In this document: one piece after another, positions 26,340-32,799 of the stretch
Numbering within the stretch: position 1 is the stretch's first letter
Layout: each line of letters opens with the position of its first letter
Assembly (NCBI GenBank): GCA_902781045.1
Contig: CACZHT010000013.1
Span: forward strand, 1 to 64,000
Reading direction: 5' to 3'
Length of the DNA: 64,000 nucleotides
DNA from: an uncultured Bacteroidales bacterium
GTDB lineage: Bacteria; Bacteroidota; Bacteroidia; Bacteroidales; Muribaculaceae
Notes under the pieces: model-generated
The model's input: the letters and a program-made list of their open reading frames with translations, nothing else
Database searches by the model: none
What the model was told of the DNA's origin: nothing
Program-made: the position numbers and the translations under genes

Positions 26340-26981
26340 ATGGCAAAAGGCAAACGAAAAGATCTATTCTGGTTGAGTTACTCTGACTTAATGACAAGCA
26401 TGTTTTTCATCATGTTGGTCTTATTCATAGTTTGCATCGCCAAGCTGAGTGCAGATAACACTAAAGCCGCCATGGACATACGCCACCTACGGAGCATCTT
26501 AGAACTAGAAAATCAGTTCAAGAATCTTACCGCGTCATCTTGCTTAAGATATGACTCTATTCACAAAACTTTTATTGCAAAGGATTTGGAAGGTATCGAA
26601 ATCTTTGAGGCTGAAAGCGATGTCATAAAGACGAATTATCTTGGAAGAGTATATCAAGTTGGCAACAGTTTAGATTCTGTATTGAGAATCTTACATTCAA
26701 AGAATCCAGACTTTTCATATCTGCTTGTTATTGAAGGCTATTCTGCAAATAGTGGCAAATGGGATAAAGACAGAGAGTACAATTATGATTTGTCTTTTCG
26801 TAGGGCATTGTGTTTATATAACACATGGAGAAAAGCCAAACATGACCTGCGAAAGTACAATACTGAAATCTTGATTTGTGGCAGTGGTCTCAACGGTGTC
26901 AATAGAGACCCAATTGAAGATAACAACAAACGATTTGTTATACAAATTATCCCCAAAGTATCAAAGCCTAGAAACATGTAG
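26340..26981 (+). CDS. ZorB-like MotB/OmpA-domain protein
   Basis: 213 residues. The N-terminus is a short basic tail then one TM (FWLSYSDLMTSMFFIMLVLF), where D16 in SDLMT is in the position of the ion-carrying aspartate of MotB/ZorB. The periplasmic part ends in an OmpA-like peptidoglycan-binding fold (LLVIEGYSANSG, YDLSFRRALCLYN, GSGLNGVNR, NNKRFVIQI). It would anchor the motor to the cell wall. Together with the preceding gene it forms a ZorAB-type pair. It is the last gene of the tight operon; 183 nt without a promoter match follow. Confidence 0.8.
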   Translation: MAKGKRKDLFWLSYSDLMTSMFFIMLVLFIVCIAKLSADNTKAAMDIRHLRSILELENQFKNLTASSCLRYDSIHKTFIAKDLEGIEIFEAESDVIKTNYLGRVYQVGNSLDSVLRILHSKNPDFSYLLVIEGYSANSGKWDKDREYNYDLSFRRALCLYNTWRKAKHDLRKYNTEILICGSGLNGVNRDPIEDNNKRFVIQIIPKVSKPRNM

Positions 26982-27164
26982 GCTTACTAGTATTATAATT
27001 ACTTATAGCACAACTTCCTAAAAAATAAAAGCAAGCGCATCATATCATTCGTGAGCTTTGTTCTCTAATGGGAAAGAACCAACAAGCCCAAATGTACAAG
27101 AGATGCTTTGAGACAACTTAGGAATGAATATATATTTAAGTGATAATCAGCAGTATTAGAACAA

Positions 27165-28010
27165 ATGCGTAATTTATTATTTGCCATTTTCTTGATGGCT
27201 TTCATTAACATGGGGGCTCAGCTGAAATATGACGAGCCTGAGTTTATCAATGACGTTGTGGCCATTATGCCCGACAGTACAACTATGAATCTGTTTGGAC
27301 AGATTGTCCCCATGACAACTAAAACAAAAACTAGTAGTGATGGCATTGGGATAGGTGGACCAATGTTCGGTGGTCTAGGTATTGTTGGCTCCTCATCTTG
27401 GAGCAACTCACAGAGTTCTCTGTTTTTGACAATTCCTGGCAAAATGTCTCAAACTCGTTTCCCTGTCTCGACCCAATATAGTTTCATCATCCGCAGTGAG
27501 AGAAACGACATCAATCCGCAGTCATTTATTAAGTTAGTAAAGCTAAAAGTTAAGGGTGATTCTCGCGAAATAGACTTCACGTCTAATAACGACAAACAAA
27601 AGTATAATGTGCCTTTTACAGCAAAACGGTATGGCGAGCACAGCTATCTATTAAGCACACAAGCCCTTTTCCCAGGAGAATATGCATTTGTCATATTTTC
27701 ACAGAATGGCAGTCAAGATGCTTTGTTTCTAACCGAATTTGCTGTTCAGACCAACAAGAAAAGTGAGGCTGAAATCTATGACGAGGTGTATGATATGGCC
27801 AACTATGAAAGCCGCATGGAAGTCACTCCATTGTCAAGTGGAGTTTCGATAACAGGCGTAGGCGCGGGAGAAGAAATAATGGTCTATGACAGGAAAGGGA
27901 AAATGGTCAAAAAAGCTATTTCAAATGGCAAGGACACCAAAATCATCCTAAAAATGGGAAAGAAGTATCTTATTGTTCACAAAGATAAACAAATAGGCGT
28001 TCAGCTATAA
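27165..28010 (+). CDS. exported protein of unknown function, end of the AT-rich insertion
   Basis: 281 residues with a signal peptide (MRNLLFAIFLMAFINMGAQ). The mature start LKYDEPEFINDVVAIMPDS and the middle part (LFLTIPGKMSQTRFPV, ALFPGEYAFVIFS) resemble a widespread Bacteroidales secreted family of unknown function. The C-terminal 60 residues (EIMVYDRKGKMVKKAI...KMGKKYLIVHKDKQI) look like a short beta-sandwich of the type IX sorting-tail kind. The DNA is AT-rich like the operon before it but the 183-nt gap makes co-transcription uncertain. It may be cargo rather than part of the defence module. Confidence 0.75.
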   Translation: MRNLLFAIFLMAFINMGAQLKYDEPEFINDVVAIMPDSTTMNLFGQIVPMTTKTKTSSDGIGIGGPMFGGLGIVGSSSWSNSQSSLFLTIPGKMSQTRFPVSTQYSFIIRSERNDINPQSFIKLVKLKVKGDSREIDFTSNNDKQKYNVPFTAKRYGEHSYLLSTQALFPGEYAFVIFSQNGSQDALFLTEFAVQTNKKSEAEIYDEVYDMANYESRMEVTPLSSGVSITGVGAGEEIMVYDRKGKMVKKAISNGKDTKIILKMGKKYLIVHKDKQIGVQL

Positions 28011-28029
28011 AACCAATCATTGCAAACAA

Positions 28030-28440
28030 ATGATGAACAGTCGAATGCTACTATTACTTGTCATGGCCTGCTGTGTGGTGATGGGGGCGGTGGCTTGCCC
28101 GGAGGCGGGGGAGGTGGAGCGCGACCATGCCGTTGGGCGGATGATTTTGTGGGGGTGTGCCGCTTGGGTTGTACTGTGGGGCGGCTGGATGCTGTGGTGC
28201 CGCCATAGGCAGAAGCCTATGGGATGGCGATGGCTTGCGGCACTGATCGTCCCTTTGGTCAATGCTGTGCCAGTCGGGTCGCTCTATCTGTCGGAAGTCG
28301 CTACCGACATCAACGACTCGCCCCTGATTGATGCGGGGCTGGTGGGCTGCATCTTTGCAGCACTTGTGGACATTGTCACACTCGCTGGTGCCATCATTTA
28401 CCTCCTGGCTCCGCGCCCAGTTCGCAGCCGTCAACCATGA
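28030..28440 (+). CDS. small integral membrane protein of unknown function
   Basis: 136 residues with a signal-like first helix (LLLLVMACCVVMGAVAC) and three more hydrophobic segments (ILWGCAAWVVLWGGWML, WRWLAALIVPLVNAVPV, AGLVGCIFAALVDIVTLAGAIIYLL). An alternative start is the next ATG at 28033. Base composition returns to the GC-rich backbone here, which places the right edge of the insertion near 28016. No family recognised. Confidence 0.6.
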   Translation: MMNSRMLLLLVMACCVVMGAVACPEAGEVERDHAVGRMILWGCAAWVVLWGGWMLWCRHRQKPMGWRWLAALIVPLVNAVPVGSLYLSEVATDINDSPLIDAGLVGCIFAALVDIVTLAGAIIYLLAPRPVRSRQP

Positions 28441-28455
28441 CACCCCACGCACGAT

Positions 28456-28502
28456 TGCAAGCCTTGCAATTTGGCGCAAGCCTTGATTGGAGCGTAACTT
28501 TG
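28456..28502 (+). promoter_or_regulatory. promoter with the TGCAAGCCTTGCA palindrome, before the DUF805 gene
   Basis: The 18-bp block TGCAAGCCTTGCAATTTG (28456-28473) supplies the -33 TTTG; 21 bp later comes TAACTTTG (28495-28502). The block is identical to 22228-22245. Confidence 0.6.
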
Positions 28503-28542
28503 CGGTCAACAACACAATTATTTCATCAATAAAAACGATAAT

Positions 28543-28950
28543 ATGACATTCGCAGAATCTATTCGGTCGGTCTACTGGACCAATTACGCCAACTTCCGTG
28601 GGCGGGCATCGCGCTCGGAATATTGGTGGATTACGTTGTTTAATTATCTAGTGCTATGCGGCATCTCGGGACTAATATTCTTAGCTAAAGAGGTTGCTGG
28701 TGATGACGGCTTTAATGCTGTGATGGTTGTGTATATGCTGCTCATTCTGTTTGCCATCATCCCTGGCGCAGCAGTGACCGTGCGCCGTTTTCATGACACT
28801 GGGCGAAGTGGCTGGTGGTGCTTAATTTGCTTTATCCCCTATGTTGGCGCATTGATTTTGTTGTTTATGATGGCTCTGGAGAGCGACCGCGACAACAAGT
28901 GGGGACCCGGGCCACGTCCTGTGAATGACATATTTCAACAAATGAGGTGA
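28543..28950 (+). CDS. DUF805 membrane protein
   Basis: 135 residues. It has the family signature FRGRASRSEYWWITLFNYL at the N-terminus and RRFHDTGRSGWWCLI in the middle, with about four TM segments. DUF805 proteins are small inner-membrane proteins of unknown biochemical role. Preceded by a well-formed promoter; the next small membrane ORF starts 2 nt after its stop, so they are probably co-transcribed. Confidence 0.9.
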   Translation: MTFAESIRSVYWTNYANFRGRASRSEYWWITLFNYLVLCGISGLIFLAKEVAGDDGFNAVMVVYMLLILFAIIPGAAVTVRRFHDTGRSGWWCLICFIPYVGALILLFMMALESDRDNKWGPGPRPVNDIFQQMR

Positions 28951-28952
28951 TT

Positions 28953-29123
28953 ATGGATATTCTTATTGCATTCGTTGTGTCAAATGTATTGTTCGGTATT
29001 GCCTATCTGACCTTTGTGCAAGGCCGCAGTGATCGTGAAGAAGGAAAGAAGTCATGGATTATATGGTTTGCCATAGCATTAGTTTGTATCATCGGATTTT
29101 TTTATGTCGCTGGAAAAGATTAA
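28953..29123 (+). CDS. 56-residue two-TM small membrane protein
   Basis: Starts 2 nt after the DUF805 stop and ends 1 nt before the next start. It encodes MDILIAFVVSNVLFGIAYLT, a charged loop (QGRSDREEGKKS) and a second helix WIIWFAIALVCIIGFFYVAG. Tight spacing and sensible topology support a real gene. Function unknown. Confidence 0.6.
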   Translation: MDILIAFVVSNVLFGIAYLTFVQGRSDREEGKKSWIIWFAIALVCIIGFFYVAGKD

Positions 29124-29124
29124 T

Positions 29125-29331
29125 ATGAAGAAACTGATAATGTTAATCACCATGATGGCATCTGTGGCCATTAATGCCCATGCGGGGCTCATTGAAGACG
29201 ACAATGAATCACCAGCCTGGTGGTTCTTCCCACTGGTGATTGTAGTCGTTGCAGTCATTATTTATATAAATGGAAGTGCTGATACCAGGCGGGACATGCA
29301 TGGTTTCTTTGGAGCAAAGGTGGATGAATGA
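29125..29331 (+). CDS. 68-residue exported/membrane protein
   Basis: The start at 29125 gives a signal peptide (MKKLIMLITMMASVAINAHA), a short acidic stretch and one TM (WWFFPLVIVVVAVIIYING), then a short cytoplasmic tail. An in-frame ATG at 29104 lies inside the previous gene and is less likely. Its stop TGA (29329-29331) is followed in the same frame by an open stretch to 29595, see that entry. Confidence 0.6.
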   Translation: MKKLIMLITMMASVAINAHAGLIEDDNESPAWWFFPLVIVVVAVIIYINGSADTRRDMHGFFGAKVDE

Positions 29332-29379
29332 ACGTATGCAACTTGGGAGGCGAAAGATAAACTGTCAAAAGCAAAAAAA

Positions 29380-29595
29380 GTGATTGCCGAAGCGAAACGT
29401 CGACAAAAAGAATGGTTTCATAAAACGGAGTTTGCATCCGAGGCTGATGAAGTTCGCAATCTCATCGAGACAATACTTTACTTTCCCGACCCGGAGACCA
29501 GCAATGACAGAAGCCTAAGCCTCTGGCCGGAAGCCGATACCGCACTAGATATTCTCCGGGAGCGATACAGAAAACTGACCAAAGACAGGAGCTAA
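29380..29595 (+). CDS. small soluble ORF with GTG start; possibly the severed tail of the previous gene
   Basis: 71 residues if it starts at the GTG at 29380 (VIAEAKRRQKEWFHKTEF...). It is hydrophilic and helical. The same frame is open back to the TGA at 29329, with the preceding residues AKDKLSKAKK continuing the helix, so this could be the C-terminal part of a longer protein cut by that TGA. Neither reading is certain. Confidence 0.4.
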   Translation: MIAEAKRRQKEWFHKTEFASEADEVRNLIETILYFPDPETSNDRSLSLWPEADTALDILRERYRKLTKDRS

Positions 29596-29648
29596 TGGAC
29601 AAGGCATTGGTTTGTATTTGCTATCCTAACTTTCAGATTATCTGAGCC

Positions 29649-30026
29649 ATGACGTTTATAGGTATTTTATTGTTTTTCATGGTGTTGATTACGGGGTCGC
29701 CGTGGTGTTTCGCGGTGATTGCTTTGCTGTTGGGTCTGACGTGGCTGATGGTCAGGCGACAGTCGGCCACTGTTAAGTGGGCCGCGCTGGGGGTCCTTGT
29801 GGCAACAGGTGTCTACTACGTGTTCTGCAACGACCTATATGGGCCCAACTTGTGGATGACCTGCGACCGCCCCATCGACTGGCCTGCGATGTGGCACGAC
29901 AACTGGCGGCTGTGGTGGCTGGGACAGGTGGGTCTGATGACCACCTGGCGCGCTGGCATGATTGTTGCTGCAATGATGATTATTATAAAGCTGTATCGAC
30001 TCAGCCAAAAATACATGAGATTATGA
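29649..30026 (+). CDS. small integral membrane protein of unknown function
   Basis: 125 residues with three or four hydrophobic segments (FIGILLFFMVLITGSPWCFAV, WAALGVLVATGVYYVFC, AGMIVAAMMIIIKLY). Its stop overlaps the start of the next gene as ATGA (30023-30026), indicating translational coupling. No family recognised. Confidence 0.65.
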   Translation: MTFIGILLFFMVLITGSPWCFAVIALLLGLTWLMVRRQSATVKWAALGVLVATGVYYVFCNDLYGPNLWMTCDRPIDWPAMWHDNWRLWWLGQVGLMTTWRAGMIVAAMMIIIKLYRLSQKYMRL

Positions 30027-30352
30027 AGAAATTGATTACACTGATGATGGTTCTGCTGATGTGCCTGAGCTTCAGTGCCGAGGCGCGCAGGTGCGCGGCA
30101 ACCACGATGCGCGGCACGCAGTGCAAGCGCGAAGCCAAGGTGGGCCAGTATTGCACCCAACATCACAAGAGCAAGTCGCGTTCGCAAGAGTACATCATTC
30201 GGTCGAAGCCCAACTTCGACCGCAGCGGCAAGCCCGTCAAGGCCAGCAACGACCGTGAGCGTTGCCAGTCAACCACGCAGCAGGGCACGCGCTGCAAACT
30301 GAAGATTATCGACGGCACTCGTTATTGTCCCATCCACACCAACATCAAGTGA
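30023..30352 (+). CDS. exported DUF5763-like protein with two Cys/His motifs
   Basis: 109 residues with a signal peptide (MKKLITLMMVLLMCLSFSAEA). Two copies of a short motif follow: RCAATTMRGTQCKREA..GQYCTQHH and RCQSTTQQGTRCKLK..GTRYCPIH. The C-x8-C-x(8-9)-C-x2-H spacing suggests a zinc site or disulfide knots outside the cytoplasm. This motif defines a common Bacteroidales family of unknown function. Coupled to the previous gene by ATGA overlap and 1 nt before the next start. Confidence 0.8.
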   Translation: MKKLITLMMVLLMCLSFSAEARRCAATTMRGTQCKREAKVGQYCTQHHKSKSRSQEYIIRSKPNFDRSGKPVKASNDRERCQSTTQQGTRCKLKIIDGTRYCPIHTNIK

Positions 30353-30353
30353 C

Positions 30354-31499
30354 ATGAAAGTTTTTGAATATCACGACCTGCCATTCTACCCCGACACGGG
30401 CGACATCGTCTATGTCGACGAACGCGTTGAGACCACAAACGGCAACATAGTATCCCTCCATCGTAAAGCCATAGACCTGGTGATGCAGAGTGAATACGCC
30501 AAACGGTTCTGGTATCTGCCCACGGCATTGGATGACATTCCTGATGAAATGAGAAGATGGAGAGCACCCTCACGCGCCCATCTGGTCAAAGACGCTGTGG
30601 GCATCTCGTCAACATCGCTCAACCAGTATCTGTATACCGAGACAAAAGATAGCATCTCATCGGGACTGCTTGTGTGGACACCCGACTCGATTGACCGTAG
30701 CCAAGCCTACTTCCTGCCATTGCCCGCTCTGGACTACAGCACAGCTCAGTCAGTCATCATCGCCACGGCACGGCAGCTGCTGGCCGAAGCCACCGAGTAT
30801 GACCAGGAGAACGAAATCATGCGCTCCAAGTGGCTTGACCTGGACGAAGAACCCGACACGCCAAGAAAGCGAGACAGGCCCACGATGAGCGCCATCGAAC
30901 GAGGCGTACCTGACGATACACCCGCCGACAGAAAATTCGACTACGAGGTCACTAAGCTGCTTGAGGAGGCTCGCAAGCAGATTGACACTTTGCGCGCCAG
31001 GGGAGTCAGCCAGATGGTGCTCGACCGGCTGGTGCAGCCTCAACGCCTGTTGAGCCGACTACTGGTCACCGCCGACTGGCACATCATTCTTATCGACTAT
31101 GATGACCTAGAGATTGAGATGCGACCGCTGGCCAAGGCGGTCTACCTGCTGTTTCTATGCCATCCCGAGGGAATCCGGTTCAAGGACTTGCCCGACCACC
31201 GCGATGAGCTGACACGCATCTATCAAGTGATACGCGGCGGCGAGCTCACCGACAAGGCCCGGCAGAGCATCGTGGACGTGACCGACCCCACCAAAAACTC
31301 AATCAACGAGAAGTGTGCACGCATCCGCGAGGCTTTTCTGCTCAAGATTGACGAGAGACTGGCATCCAAGTACATTATCAAAGGCTACAGAGCCAGGCCC
31401 AAGAGTATAGAGATTTGCCAGAACGAGTGGCTAATCGATTTTGAAAACGATGCTGTAGAATACCGTATGGACCATGGATACTCATTCCGTCCAGAATAA
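30354..31499 (+). CDS. Bacteroidales hypothetical protein, tandem paralogue 1
   Basis: 381 residues, soluble, no signal peptide. A variable N-terminal half (FEYHDLPFYPDTGDIVYVD) is followed by a helix with LDRLVQPQRLLSRLLVT and a conserved C-terminal block: LAKAVYLLFLCHPEGIRFKDL, then NSINEKCARIREAFLLKID. The latter reads like a winged-helix or ParB/transcription-factor-like DNA-binding segment, but I cannot name the family. The next gene is a clear paralogue with the same order of motifs. Confidence 0.75.
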   Translation: MKVFEYHDLPFYPDTGDIVYVDERVETTNGNIVSLHRKAIDLVMQSEYAKRFWYLPTALDDIPDEMRRWRAPSRAHLVKDAVGISSTSLNQYLYTETKDSISSGLLVWTPDSIDRSQAYFLPLPALDYSTAQSVIIATARQLLAEATEYDQENEIMRSKWLDLDEEPDTPRKRDRPTMSAIERGVPDDTPADRKFDYEVTKLLEEARKQIDTLRARGVSQMVLDRLVQPQRLLSRLLVTADWHIILIDYDDLEIEMRPLAKAVYLLFLCHPEGIRFKDLPDHRDELTRIYQVIRGGELTDKARQSIVDVTDPTKNSINEKCARIREAFLLKIDERLASKYIIKGYRARPKSIEICQNEWLIDFENDAVEYRMDHGYSFRPE

Positions 31500-31518
31500 C
31501 TTTTGATAGGAAAGCAAC

Positions 31519-32625
31519 ATGATTGAGCCACGAACCATCACATTCATCAACCTGCCGTTCAGGCCCATTGATAATGAGATGACATACGTCGAGGGCAGTT
31601 ATGACCCGCGTGTCAACGGCATTGTGGCACGGCACTGGCGCGAACTGGACACCGAGATGCATCGGCGCTGGCGCATCCACTTCTGCTACGTGCCCACCAT
31701 CCATGAGCGGGTGAGCGAGGAGCAGCTGCGCTGGATTAACCCAGTGCGCCATGGCCGCCCCATGCCGCCATTGCATCCCTTGCGCACCGCCCAGCTCATG
31801 CGCCACTTGTCGCCACAGTGCGACCGGGCTTCATTGCGCCCCGGCATGATAAGCTGGATTAGCAAGGAGAACTTTGCTTACTTCGAGTGGCCAGATTTTG
31901 ACGAGGCAACCTTTGTTGAGCGAGTGGTCGAGGAGTATCGCAAGTATGTCGAGCGTCCTCGCGACTACACTGCAGATGAGATTGAAGTTGGAATGAACTC
32001 AGCCTTTATCCGTCCTTCACTATATGCACGATTTATGGCCGATGATACTTTCAGAAGAGATGTGTTGGATCTGATGAATGACATTAAGATAAAAGTGGAC
32101 CAGCTGCGATGCCATGGTGTGAGCGAGATGGCTATCAAGCAGCTCATCCAACCCGACAACCGCCCCAGCCGCATGGTCATCACCGCCGACTGGCGCATCA
32201 TCCTACCCGACTATGGCGACATGGAGATTGAGATGCGCCCGCTGGTCAAGGCGGTCTACTTCTTGTTTCTGCGCCACCCCGAGGGCATCTTTTTCAAGGA
32301 CCTGTTTGACAATTATGCCGAACTGGCATGGATCTACCAGACGCTGCGTGGTGGTGACGAGCTTACCGACAAGGCCCGCCAGAGCATCTCGGACATCGCC
32401 AACCCTTTCCACAACTCCATCAACGAGAAGTGTGCCCGCGTGCGTGAGGCGTTCCTGGCCAAGATGAACGATGCCCTCACGGCGCAATATATGATTGACG
32501 GTGAGCGCGCTTGTGCCAAGGCCATCTTGCTGCCGCGCGAACTGGTGACCTGGGAGCGTGAGATTCCGCCGCGCCCGGTCATAGAATATGACCCCGACGA
32601 CCCTAATTCACCATATTATTTCTAG
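31519..32625 (+). CDS. Bacteroidales hypothetical protein, tandem paralogue 2
   Basis: 368 residues, 19 nt after paralogue 1 and co-directional. It shares the C-terminal blocks LVKAVYFLFLRHPEGIFFKDL and NSINEKCARVREAFLAKM, and the ADWRIILPDYGDMEIEMRPL stretch, while the N-terminal halves differ strongly. The pair looks like a tandem duplication whose N-terminal domains diverged. Three hairpins follow. Function unknown. Confidence 0.75.
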   Translation: MIEPRTITFINLPFRPIDNEMTYVEGSYDPRVNGIVARHWRELDTEMHRRWRIHFCYVPTIHERVSEEQLRWINPVRHGRPMPPLHPLRTAQLMRHLSPQCDRASLRPGMISWISKENFAYFEWPDFDEATFVERVVEEYRKYVERPRDYTADEIEVGMNSAFIRPSLYARFMADDTFRRDVLDLMNDIKIKVDQLRCHGVSEMAIKQLIQPDNRPSRMVITADWRIILPDYGDMEIEMRPLVKAVYFLFLRHPEGIFFKDLFDNYAELAWIYQTLRGGDELTDKARQSISDIANPFHNSINEKCARVREAFLAKMNDALTAQYMIDGERACAKAILLPRELVTWEREIPPRPVIEYDPDDPNSPYYF

Positions 32626-32656
32626 CTCCATACCGATGCGGCAAAAACTCGAAACC

Positions 32657-32783
32657 GTGCTAAAACCCGAACTTTTTGTGAGTTTTAGCACAATTTCAGC
32701 CCAAACCGTGCTAAAACTCGACTTTTTTGCGGGTTTTAGCACGGTTTGGAGAATTCTCCTCCCCTTTCGCAAAGGGGAGGAGA
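32657..32783. terminator. three successive hairpins between convergent genes
   Basis: Hairpin 1: GTGCTAAAAC/GTTTTAGCAC (32657-32691). Hairpin 2: a 17-bp perfect stem CCAAACCGTGCTAAAAC (32701-32717) with 32733-32749. Hairpin 3: TCTCCTCCCCTTT with its complement (32755-32783, loop CGC). Hairpins 1 and 2 share the same stem sequence. They separate the paralogue pair from the convergent M16 gene. Confidence 0.7.
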
Positions 32784-32799
32784 AAGCGTAATGGGCGGC

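Noticed and set aside
24841..26981. Plain ExbB/ExbD or TolQ/TolR energy-transducing pair
   Set aside because: The second protein has an OmpA-like peptidoglycan-binding end rather than an ExbD/TolR fold, the first has a 280-residue cytoplasmic tail, and no TonB or TolA is nearby.
28030..28440. Immunity or toxin gene of the Zorya-like island
   Set aside because: Base composition is that of the backbone and no motif supports this role.
22228..28473. Attachment-site direct repeats of an integrated element
   Set aside because: The shared 18 bp are part of promoters at both ends and no integrase is present; kept as a regulatory-element finding instead.
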